18,108 nt of DNA from a bacterium (lineage in GTDB: Bacteria > UBA10199 > 2-02-FULL-44-16 > JAAZCA01): NCBI GenBank assembly GCA_041648665.1, contig JBAZOP010000059.1:1-18108 (forward strand), given 5' to 3'. The notes under the pieces were generated by a model that was not told where the DNA came from, ran no database searches, and was given only the letters and a program-made list of their open reading frames with translations. Shown here in pieces: positions 1-7,120 of this stretch. Both the position numbers and the translations under genes were made by a program. How positions within the stretch are numbered: position 1 is the stretch's first letter; each line of letters opens with the position of its first letter.

Positions 1-1
1 C

Positions 2-874
2 GATCTTCCTGTTCTCGGAGACACGGACACAGATACTGACACAGACACAGACATCGACACAGATACTGATACCGACACGGATACGGATGTTGATACAGAC
101 ACCGATACCGATATCCCGGATGCCGGCCCGGACAGCGGTCCTGACACGGACACTGACACAGATACTGATACCGACACGGATACGGATACTGACACAGATA
201 CCGACACGGACATCGACACAGACACAGACACGGACATGGACGCCGGCCCGGACGGCGGGATCGACGCAGGGGTCGACGGCGGTATAGACACCGACACAGA
301 GACAGACACAGAAACGGAAACAGAGACAGACACCGAGATCATCTACACACCCTATTCCTGCAAGTTCGTGGCAGAGGACTCCTGGGGCATGAAGTACGCG
401 ATGTTCATGGAATCGGTGAGCTATGAGAACACTCAGTTCAAGGGCGCGCTTGGAACCAACTGGATACTGGAGAGCGCGCGACAACAGCTCGCAGCAAACA
501 GCTGGCCAAAGGACGCGCAGACCATCCCGGACTATGCGCTGGACCTCACCGGAACATATGAGTTCATCGGCGCAGTCGGCGAGTTCGGAGGCGAAATCAC
601 GCTCAGCAGTTGGGACACAGGACTTGAGTCTTTTGTCGAAGGCCTGATCCTCCCCATGACCGAAGCAGATGAAACGACATGCGATCCGACGCCGGTCGAT
701 CCGACCACGTCGAACGAACTCTATTTTACCCAGGACAGCGCCGTGAGCATGGACGTGGATTGCGACGACTGGGACGGAATCCAGTGCAATGCGTTTTCAG
801 GCGCCGGCCTCATGTACTTCCCCTACCTCTTCGAGGACTATTGGAACATCACTATGGAGTGCGACGCCATATAG
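2..874 (+). CDS. Secreted-type protein with Asp-Thr linkers, 5' truncated
   Basis: The reading frame is open from base 2 to the TAG at 872-874, giving 290 visible residues. The start lies left of the window; an internal ATG at 236 is only a Met inside the repeat. Three low-complexity acidic blocks (bases 20-112, 143-238, 287-337; Asp-Thr repeats, changing to Glu-Thr in the last) alternate with Gly/Pro-rich spacers such as DAGPDSGPD and DAGPDGGIDAGVDGGID. A globular domain of about 175 residues starts near base 344 (YTPYSCKF). It is rich in Trp, Tyr, Phe and acidic residues and has five Cys (CKF, TTCDP, VDCDD, IQCNA, MECDA), which would suit disulfides outside the cytoplasm. Linkers of this kind often separate a lipoprotein anchor from a surface domain in myxobacteria-like genomes, so an unseen N-terminal lipobox is likely (inference). 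I do not recognise the domain. The next gene starts 42 bases downstream. Confidence 0.8.
   Translation, partial: DLPVLGDTDTDTDTDTDIDTDTDTDTDTDVDTDTDTDIPDAGPDSGPDTDTDTDTDTDTDTDTDTDTDTDIDTDTDTDMDAGPDGGIDAGVDGGIDTDTETDTETETETDTEIIYTPYSCKFVAEDSWGMKYAMFMESVSYENTQFKGALGTNWILESARQQLAANSWPKDAQTIPDYALDLTGTYEFIGAVGEFGGEITLSSWDTGLESFVEGLILPMTEADETTCDPTPVDPTTSNELYFTQDSAVSMDVDCDDWDGIQCNAFSGAGLMYFPYLFEDYWNITMECDAI
20..337 (+). repeat. Degenerate GAYACN hexamer tract (Asp-Thr coding)
   Basis: Three blocks of a 6-base unit, GAY-ACN, at 20-112, 143-238 and 287-337 encode (Asp-Thr)n and finally Glu-Thr. The third codon positions vary freely (GAC/GAT, ACA/ACG/ACT/ACC). The amino-acid pattern therefore seems to be held by selection or conversion rather than by fresh slippage of one unit. 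The spacers between blocks are themselves related (both contain DAGPD), which suggests that a whole block-plus-spacer was duplicated. Confidence 0.9.
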
Positions 875-916
875 AGGCGAGCAGGGCGAAGTTAAACACG
901 ATCACGGAGGAACACC

Positions 917-1885
917 ATGCGAGTAGACAAATATATTGTTGCCTTGAACACCCCCCCCTCGGACGAGGCCGTGCCCCAAGTCATAGATACAGAGGTCCCG
1001 CCGGACATATGGTCCGAGGCGCCCCCTGCGGATGAGCCCCCTGCAGACGAGGCCTTGCTCCCTGAAGATGAGGAGCTGCCTCCTGACTCAGAGACAGAAG
1101 AGACAAAGCCAGAGGAAGAAACAAAGGCAGAGGAAGAGGAGATCTTGCCGGCCAAGCCGGCTGACGTGAAGACAAAGGAGCGCCCGCTCGCCTGGCTGCT
1201 CCAGCTCGGGGCAAGCCCCCGGTACCGGATATTCACGGACTTCGCGGGCGAAGCGATGGAAGAAGGCAGAGGTGCCATGGGGCTTTCGTTCGACGTCATG
1301 ACACCCAAGCTCGAAAGCGGGGCCAGGTTCTATTTCGGCGCCGACTTCCACGGCTGGAAAGACGCCATGTTCGCAGGGTTGAGACTCGGGGCAGCGGGTG
1401 ACGTCACAGACCACATATTCTTAAAACTCGGCGCGAACCTCGGCTACATCGGCATCGAGGGCGCAGACGACGACAGCCAAAATGTCCCGATCGAGCTGAA
1501 CAACCCCCCTGTCACTTCCGACGGCACGGCCTATTCCTTCAACCCGGTCTCCATGGACATGTCGATGAAGGGCGGCGCGCTGACGATATCGCCCGAGCTC
1601 GCCGTCACCTTCAAGCGCTGGGCGCTGGGCGGCGGAAAGACGATCTCCCTGGGCGCATTCATCGCCCTCGAAGCCGGCATCTACCTGGCCGCAGTGACCG
1701 ACGAAGGCTGCAACTACGCCTATGACCCATACGCCGCGGACAGGGTGGAGGTGAGGCCGGACGGGAGCGGGAACGCGAGCTTTGAGCAGACGAGCGCGCT
1801 CGACTCGCGCTGTCGCGCGGACGAGCCCTCGTACGGCACCATCTTCGGCGGCGAGGCCGGCCTCCAGCTGGAATTCGGACTCTAA
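917..1885 (+). CDS. Putative outer-membrane beta-barrel with acidic Pro/Glu-rich N-terminus
   Basis: 322 residues from the ATG at 917, with the Shine-Dalgarno GGAGGA at 906-911 placed to decide this start. Residues of about 20-90 are an extended acidic linker rich in Pro, Glu, Asp and Ala (PPADEPPADEALLPEDEELP, then Glu/Lys-rich). From about residue 95 the chain alternates polar and hydrophobic residues with Gly/aromatic turns (LLQLGASPRYRIF, GARFYFGADFHG, HIFLKLGANLGYIGI, ISLGAFIALEAGIYLAA). It ends in LQLEFGL, as expected of an 8-10 strand outer-membrane barrel. Two Cys lie in one late loop (EGCNYAYD, DSRCRADE). No signal peptide is visible: the N-terminus MRVDKYIVALNTPPSDE is short and not hydrophobic, which is odd for a barrel. 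An 8-C run lies at 951-958. No particular family is recognised, and the barrel call rests on pattern only. Confidence 0.7.
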   Translation: MRVDKYIVALNTPPSDEAVPQVIDTEVPPDIWSEAPPADEPPADEALLPEDEELPPDSETEETKPEEETKAEEEEILPAKPADVKTKERPLAWLLQLGASPRYRIFTDFAGEAMEEGRGAMGLSFDVMTPKLESGARFYFGADFHGWKDAMFAGLRLGAAGDVTDHIFLKLGANLGYIGIEGADDDSQNVPIELNNPPVTSDGTAYSFNPVSMDMSMKGGALTISPELAVTFKRWALGGGKTISLGAFIALEAGIYLAAVTDEGCNYAYDPYAADRVEVRPDGSGNASFEQTSALDSRCRADEPSYGTIFGGEAGLQLEFGL

Positions 1886-1916
1886 TCCATAGGATATAGT
1901 AATTATATTTTTCTTG

Positions 1917-1955
1917 TGCTTTGGGGGACATGTACATAAAAATCAGCCCAAAGCA
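1917..1955 (+). promoter_or_regulatory. Inverted repeat in leader of the RCC1 lipoprotein gene
   Basis: TGCTTTGGG (1917-1925) and CCCAAAGCA (1947-1955) form a perfect 9-bp inverted repeat around a 21-base spacer that itself holds the palindrome ATGTACAT (1930-1937). It lies between the barrel gene and the lipoprotein gene, 38 bases before the latter's ATG and in an AT-rich stretch. No T-run follows, so it is not a plain terminator. It could be an operator for a dimeric regulator or a hairpin in the 5' leader. The role is inferred. Confidence 0.5.
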
Positions 1956-1993
1956 GCGTATCATTATATAGAGGGATTGAAGGAGGTTTCAAA

Positions 1994-3349
1994 ATGTCCG
2001 ACTTCAACATGGATCTCAAAAACCCGCTCACCTGGCTGCTCGCACCCCTGCTCGCCCCGATTGCCCTCGTGGGCGGATGTGACGAGGGCGGCAAGGCCGC
2101 ATCCACGGACGTGGATTCCGACTCTGATATCGATTCAGATTCAGATACGGATGTGGACAGTGACACTGATGTAGATACAGACACTGACACAGATACCGAC
2201 GTCGACACGGATACGGACACAGATACGGATACCGACGCAGACACTGATACGGACAGCACATGCATTGATTTTCTTACCGACATGGCAGCGATCTCAGCAG
2301 GAGGACAACATACTTGCGCCACTATGAAGGGCGGCAGCGTCAAGTGCTGGGGAGCCAATCTGCATGGTCAGCTCGGCGATGGGACAACGGATGACAGTTC
2401 TGTTCCGGTGAGCGTCACAGGGTTCTCTTCCGACGCGCAATCCATCTCTGCCGGTTGGTACCACACCTGCGCCGTGCTCACTTCAGACAGCTTCAAATGC
2501 TGGGGAGGTAACAACCGGGGCCAGCTCGGCAATGGAACAACGGATGACAGCTATACTCCGGTGGACGTCACAGGGCTCTCTTCCGACGTGCTATCCGTCT
2601 CTACCAATGAGTTTAACACTTGTGCCGTACTCACTTCAGGCGGCGTCAAGTGCTGGGGAGCTAACTTGTATGGTCAGCTCGGCGATGGGACAACGGATGA
2701 GAGTTCTGTTCCGGTGGACGTCACAGGACTCTCTTCCGACGTGGAATCCATCTCTGTCGGCCAGAGCTACACCTGCGCCCTGCTCACTTCAGGCGGCGTT
2801 CAGTGCTGGGGGAACAACTGGACCGGTCAGCTCGGCAATGGAACAACAGATAACAGTCCTGTTCCGGTGAATGTCACAGGGCTCTCTTCCGACGTGGAAT
2901 CCATCTCTACCTACGGAAGTCACACCTGTGTCCTGCTCACTTCAGGCGGCATGCAATGCTGGGGTTGGAATGAATACGGCCAACTCGGCAATGGAGATAC
3001 GGATAACAGCTCTGTTCCGGTGAACGTCACAGGACTCTCTTCCGACGTGGAATCCATCTCTGCCGGCTACGCCCATACCTGCGCCGCACTCACATCCGGC
3101 GACGTCCAGTGCTGGGGGAAAAACAGCTCCGGCCAGCTCGGCGATGGAGATACGGATGACAGTTCTGTTCCGGTGGACGTCACAGGACTCTCTTTTGAAG
3201 TGGAATCCATCTCTGCCGGCTGGAACCACACCTGCGCCCTGCTCACTTCAGGCGGCATCCAGTGCTGGGGGCATAACGGTTATGGCCGACTCGGCAATGG
3301 AACTACCGATAACAGCACCACTCCGGTAGACGTCGTGTGCGGCGAATAA
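1994..3349 (+). CDS. RCC1-repeat (seven-bladed) lipoprotein
   Basis: 451 residues. The ATG at 1994 is set by a strong AGGAGGT at 1981-1987. The N-terminus has a hydrophobic stretch (PLTWLLAPLLAPIALVGGC) ending in a lipobox-like VGGC, so lipidation at Cys29 is likely. Asp30 follows; in E. coli an Asp at +2 retains lipoproteins in the inner membrane, but the rule may not hold in this lineage. Residues of about 39-88 are an Asp-Thr/Asp-Ser linker. From residue 98 there are seven RCC1 repeats of 51 residues (the last slightly short). Each follows the pattern HTCA.LTSGG..CWG.N..GQLG.GTTD.S..PV.VTGLSSDV, enough for one closed beta-propeller. Each blade has two Cys (HTC and CWG), so paired disulfides are plausible outside the cytoplasm. 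Bacterial RCC1 proteins of this kind are usually secreted or surface-bound, with unknown ligands. Confidence 0.93.
   Translation: MSDFNMDLKNPLTWLLAPLLAPIALVGGCDEGGKAASTDVDSDSDIDSDSDTDVDSDTDVDTDTDTDTDVDTDTDTDTDTDADTDTDSTCIDFLTDMAAISAGGQHTCATMKGGSVKCWGANLHGQLGDGTTDDSSVPVSVTGFSSDAQSISAGWYHTCAVLTSDSFKCWGGNNRGQLGNGTTDDSYTPVDVTGLSSDVLSVSTNEFNTCAVLTSGGVKCWGANLYGQLGDGTTDESSVPVDVTGLSSDVESISVGQSYTCALLTSGGVQCWGNNWTGQLGNGTTDNSPVPVNVTGLSSDVESISTYGSHTCVLLTSGGMQCWGWNEYGQLGNGDTDNSSVPVNVTGLSSDVESISAGYAHTCAALTSGDVQCWGKNSSGQLGDGDTDDSSVPVDVTGLSFEVESISAGWNHTCALLTSGGIQCWGHNGYGRLGNGTTDNSTTPVDVVCGE
2108..2254 (+). repeat. Asp-Thr/Asp-Ser linker-coding tract
   Basis: About 49 codons alternate Asp with Thr, Ser, Val, Ile or Ala, using the same GAY-ACN hexamer as the tract at 20-337 and starting with GAY-TCN units. 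It links the lipidated Cys29 to the propeller and would form an extended, strongly negative spacer. Confidence 0.88.
2285..3346 (+). repeat. Seven tandem 153-bp RCC1 units
   Basis: The codon before each S-I-S (or S-V-S) motif falls at 2438, 2591, 2744, 2897, 3050 and 3203, exactly 153 bases apart; the first unit begins at 2285. Long stretches are shared at the DNA level, for example TCACAGG(A/G)CTCTCTTCCGACGTG in the middle units. Units 1 and 2 are the most diverged. This fits expansion by recent tandem duplication in frame. Confidence 0.92.
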
Positions 3350-3419
3350 CGGCGACGCGGCATATCCATTGATCCAAAACCCTGTTGAATTGCCCCCCCA
3401 CTCATGGCAGCATCGGGCC

Positions 3420-4514
<1,095 letters not shown>

Positions 4515-4525
4515 CGGAGAGAAAA

Positions 4526-4963
4526 ATGAAGACCATATTCAAGATCGCAATCTTCGGCGCAGCATGGGGGCTCATAGAGGCAGTGATCGGCGGCGCGCTC
4601 CACGCAATCCGCGTCCCCTACACCGGCCTCATCATGGCGTCCATCGGGTTCTCCATACTATATATCGCCCTCAGATCGGGCGTGAAACCCGCGCAGCTGT
4701 TTGGCGTGAGCCTTACGGCGGCATCGCTCAAGTTCCTCTCGGCCCCGATATTCTCCATCCCCCTCATGCAGAGATGCATCGTCAACCCCGCCGTCTCCAT
4801 CGCCATGCAAGGCCTGTGTTTCTCGCTCGTCGCGCGCTTCTGGCCGAGCTTTGGACTGTCATCCCCGAGAGTTTTTATCGGGGATCCAGTCCGCAAATAC
4901 ACATGGAAACAACGCTTGACTGGATTCCCGATAAATTCACTCGGGAATGACAAAAGAAAATAG
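4526..4963 (+). CDS. Small integral membrane protein with repeat-derived C-terminus
   Basis: 145 residues from the ATG at 4526, preceded by GGAGAG at 4516-4521. A GTG at 4511 overlapping the ychF stop is an alternative start but has no ribosome site. Residues 1-111 hold three or four hydrophobic segments with small-residue and Gly patterns (IAIFGAAWGLIEAVIGGALH, LIMASIGFSILYIAL, LFGVSLTAASLKFLSAPIF, AVSIAMQGLCFSLVARF). From residue 112 to the end the frame runs through the palindromic repeat at 4858-4951, giving an unrelated basic polar tail that ends in NDKRK. The native C-terminus has probably been cut or replaced. The fold resembles small transporter or ECF-type S components only in a general way, and I do not assign a function. 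It sits between ychF and the THEP1-like NTPase; pairing with the latter is possible. Confidence 0.75.
   Translation: MKTIFKIAIFGAAWGLIEAVIGGALHAIRVPYTGLIMASIGFSILYIALRSGVKPAQLFGVSLTAASLKFLSAPIFSIPLMQRCIVNPAVSIAMQGLCFSLVARFWPSFGLSSPRVFIGDPVRKYTWKQRLTGFPINSLGNDKRK
4858..4951. repeat. 94-bp palindromic GTCATCCCC repeat element
   Basis: Two 34-base arms (4858-4891 and 4918-4951) are inverted copies of each other with 29 of 34 positions identical, around a 26-base centre. Each arm is also a small hairpin by itself (CCCCGA near TCGGGG). The arm begins GTCATCCCCGAGAG and ends GGATCCAGTC. A related arm, 30 of 34 identical, lies at 11791-11824. It is a dispersed MITE- or REP-like element with no coding capacity of its own, here inserted in the 3' part of a gene. 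Confidence 0.88.
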
Positions 4964-4983
4964 GGATTTTTAGAGGTGCCTAG

Positions 4984-5496
4984 ATGCACTTCATCCTGAC
5001 CGGCGAAATCGATTCAGGGAAGAGTTCGTTCGTGGAGGAGCTGCTCAAACGACTCGTCCGCGACGGCTGCGCTGTCAGCGGCTGGACCACGCCCGCCCAC
5101 ATGGAGCGAGGCCTCAAGGTCGGGCACGACTTCGTGGCGATCTCGGGTAGCAAGAGCAATCCGCCGATGATATTCACGAGGCCCGATCCGTTCGAGCAAT
5201 CCTTCCCCTGGCGAAGGTTCCACTTCAACAAGCTCGCCTTCTCGCAATCGCAAGAGATAACACCCTGCTCCGACCTCTTCGTGATGGACGAGATAGGTCC
5301 GCTCGAGCTGGAAGATGAGATGGGGTTTGCGCCGGCCGCCGAGCGCGCGCTCAAGACAGCGCCGCACACCCTCACCGTGGTGCGCATGGGGCTGGTGGAA
5401 CAATTTGTCGAAAACGCCTGTCTGGAAGATATCTCGGTGTTTTCGCTTTCCAGCAAGGACGAACTCGAGCGCTCCCTCAGAAAAGCCCTTCGGTAG
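4984..5496 (+). CDS. THEP1-like P-loop nucleoside-triphosphatase
   Basis: 170 residues, a usual THEP1 size. The ATG at 4984 follows GAGGTG at 4973-4978. Walker A is GEIDSGKSS (residues 7-15). Walker B with the family signature is DLFVMDEIGPLEL (97-109); the string DEIGPLEL is very close to the THEP1/NTPase_1 (PF03266) motif. Known members hydrolyse ATP, GTP and other NTPs in vitro, with unclear cellular roles. It is cytosolic with no membrane segment. A Trp/Arg/Phe-rich segment (FPWRRFHFNKL, 74-84) lies between the motifs and may contact a partner. The membrane-protein gene ends 20 bases upstream. NTPases of this family sometimes sit beside transporter subunits, so a membrane partner is a fair guess, not shown. 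No terminator is seen after it. Confidence 0.85.
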   Translation: MHFILTGEIDSGKSSFVEELLKRLVRDGCAVSGWTTPAHMERGLKVGHDFVAISGSKSNPPMIFTRPDPFEQSFPWRRFHFNKLAFSQSQEITPCSDLFVMDEIGPLELEDEMGFAPAAERALKTAPHTLTVVRMGLVEQFVENACLEDISVFSLSSKDELERSLRKALR

Positions 5497-5590
5497 CCCG
5501 TGAGAGAGCCCTGACAGGACCCTCTGGATGACGCGGTGCAGCGCCCGAAATCCTTGATTTATCCGGCAAAATCGGTTTTAACTCCTCATC

Positions 5591-7120
5591 ATGACAACCC
5601 ATCCGATACGCAAAATCGTGTTCATCGAGCCCAGCGCGCCGGGCTTCCACATCTACAAGAAATGGGGTCTGCCCAGGCTCGGCACGCTGATCCTCGGCGC
5701 CATCCTCAAGAAGGCGGGCTACGAGGTCAAAATCTTCCTGGAAGACATAAGGGGGATAGATTTTGACGACGTGTTCGACGCGGACTTAGTGGGCATCTCC
5801 ACGATCACATCCACCGCGCCGCGCGCCTACGAGATGGCCGACATCGTCCGCAAGGCCGGCATCCCGGTCTTCATGGGCGGGCCGCACGTCTCCTTCCTCG
5901 TAGAGGAAGCTCTCACCCACTGCGATTACGTCATGCGCGGCGAGGCCGAGGACTCGATAATCCCGTTCATCAAGGCCCTCGAACAGGGTGAAGGCTTCGA
6001 ACAGATACCCGGGCTCTGCTGGCGCGAAGGCGACGCCATAACACAGAACGAGATATCCCCCTTCAACTGCGACCTCGACAGGCTCCCCTTCCCCGACTTC
6101 TCCCTCGTCGGCGGCAATCGGAAGTTCAAAGGCGATCTCTCCATCACGCCGATCATAATGTCGCGCGGCTGCCCGTTCGGATGCAACTTCTGCGCAGTGA
6201 CCAGGATGTTCGGCAGGAAATACCGCTTCCGCTCCGTGGACAACGTGATGCAGGAGCTGAGACAACTGCGTCCGGCCTGGGTCTTTTTCTACGATGACAA
6301 CTTCGCTGCAAACCCCACGCACACCAAAGAGCTGCTGCGCGCGATGATCGCCGAAGGCATCACCCCCAAGTGGAGCGCGCAGGTGCGCATCGACGTGGCG
6401 GACGACCAGGAACTCATGGACCTCATGAAGCGCGCGGGCTGCACCTACGTCTACATAGGCATCGAATCGATCAACCCGAACACGCTCAAGGCCCTCAACA
6501 AGGGCCAGACCCCGGAGCGGATCGAGTGGGCCGTGAACCGCATAAACGCCTACGGCATCAACATACACGGCATGTTCATCTTTGGGTCCGACCAGGACGA
6601 CCCTGAGACGATAAAGGCGACGGTCAAGTTCGCGAAACGCACCTCGCTCGCCTCGGTCCAGTTCATGGTGCTCACCCCTCTGCCCGGCACTCCGGTATAC
6701 GAGAATCTGCGCGACGAGGGCAGGCTCATCTGCAAAGACTGGGGCTATTACGACGCGCACCATGTGGTCTTCCAGCCCAGGGGCATGAGCGTGCTGCAGC
6801 TGCAGAAGCTCACGATGAAGGCGATGCTCAAGTTCTACTCGCTGAGGCAAATACTGAACCGCCTCTTCAGGTTCGACATATGGACGATGGCCATCCGCGC
6901 CTACGGCTGGCGCATGACGCGCAAGAGCCGCAGCAGCATGAAGGAGTTTCTGAGCCACCTGAGGGACGCGCGCCAAGGCATCGAGCTGCGCGCGCACAGG
7001 ACCTCGGACGACCTGAAGGAGATGCTCAGCAAGGTGAACCTCGACAGGATCAGACAGCTCAAGGAAGAGAGGGTGAGGAAGTGGCGTTCCCAAACAAGGG
7101 CACGGGGGGAAGCGACATGA
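5591..7120 (+). CDS. B12-binding-type radical SAM protein
   Basis: 509 residues from the ATG at 5591. The N-terminal 1-150 has the cobalamin-binding fold pattern (KIVFIEP, GLPRLGTLILGAILKKAGYEV, ADLVGISTITSTAPRAYEMADIVR, VFMGGPHVSFLVEEAL, YVMRGEAE). The radical SAM core carries the [4Fe-4S] motif CPFGCNFC with Cys194, Cys198 and Cys201. Later markers are FFYDDNFAAN, YIGIESINPNTLKALNKGQ and MFIFGSDQDDPETI. After about residue 390 comes a C-terminal extension with aromatic/basic helices (TMKAMLKFYSLRQILNRLF) and a highly basic end. Relatives of this architecture methylate or rearrange unactivated carbons in lipids, tetrapyrroles and natural products. The stop overlaps the next start by 4 bases (ATGA, 7117-7120), so translation is coupled to the DHCR24-like gene. 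The substrate is unknown. No Shine-Dalgarno is evident at 5591. Confidence 0.93.
   Translation: MTTHPIRKIVFIEPSAPGFHIYKKWGLPRLGTLILGAILKKAGYEVKIFLEDIRGIDFDDVFDADLVGISTITSTAPRAYEMADIVRKAGIPVFMGGPHVSFLVEEALTHCDYVMRGEAEDSIIPFIKALEQGEGFEQIPGLCWREGDAITQNEISPFNCDLDRLPFPDFSLVGGNRKFKGDLSITPIIMSRGCPFGCNFCAVTRMFGRKYRFRSVDNVMQELRQLRPAWVFFYDDNFAANPTHTKELLRAMIAEGITPKWSAQVRIDVADDQELMDLMKRAGCTYVYIGIESINPNTLKALNKGQTPERIEWAVNRINAYGINIHGMFIFGSDQDDPETIKATVKFAKRTSLASVQFMVLTPLPGTPVYENLRDEGRLICKDWGYYDAHHVVFQPRGMSVLQLQKLTMKAMLKFYSLRQILNRLFRFDIWTMAIRAYGWRMTRKSRSSMKEFLSHLRDARQGIELRAHRTSDDLKEMLSKVNLDRIRQLKEERVRKWRSQTRARGEAT

Noticed and set aside
20..337. CRISPR or tandem-repeat array at the left edge
   Set aside because: The unit is 6 bases with no unique spacers and stays in one open frame, so it is a coding repeat.
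1903..2358. Ser-Val repeat protein on the minus strand
   Set aside because: The repeat is just the reverse reading of the Asp-Thr coding tract of the lipoprotein gene.
5554..5582. Possible promoter TTGATT-17-TTTAAC before the radical SAM gene
   Set aside because: The -10 box is poor and lies only 8 bases before the start codon, which would make a leaderless message; too weak to list.
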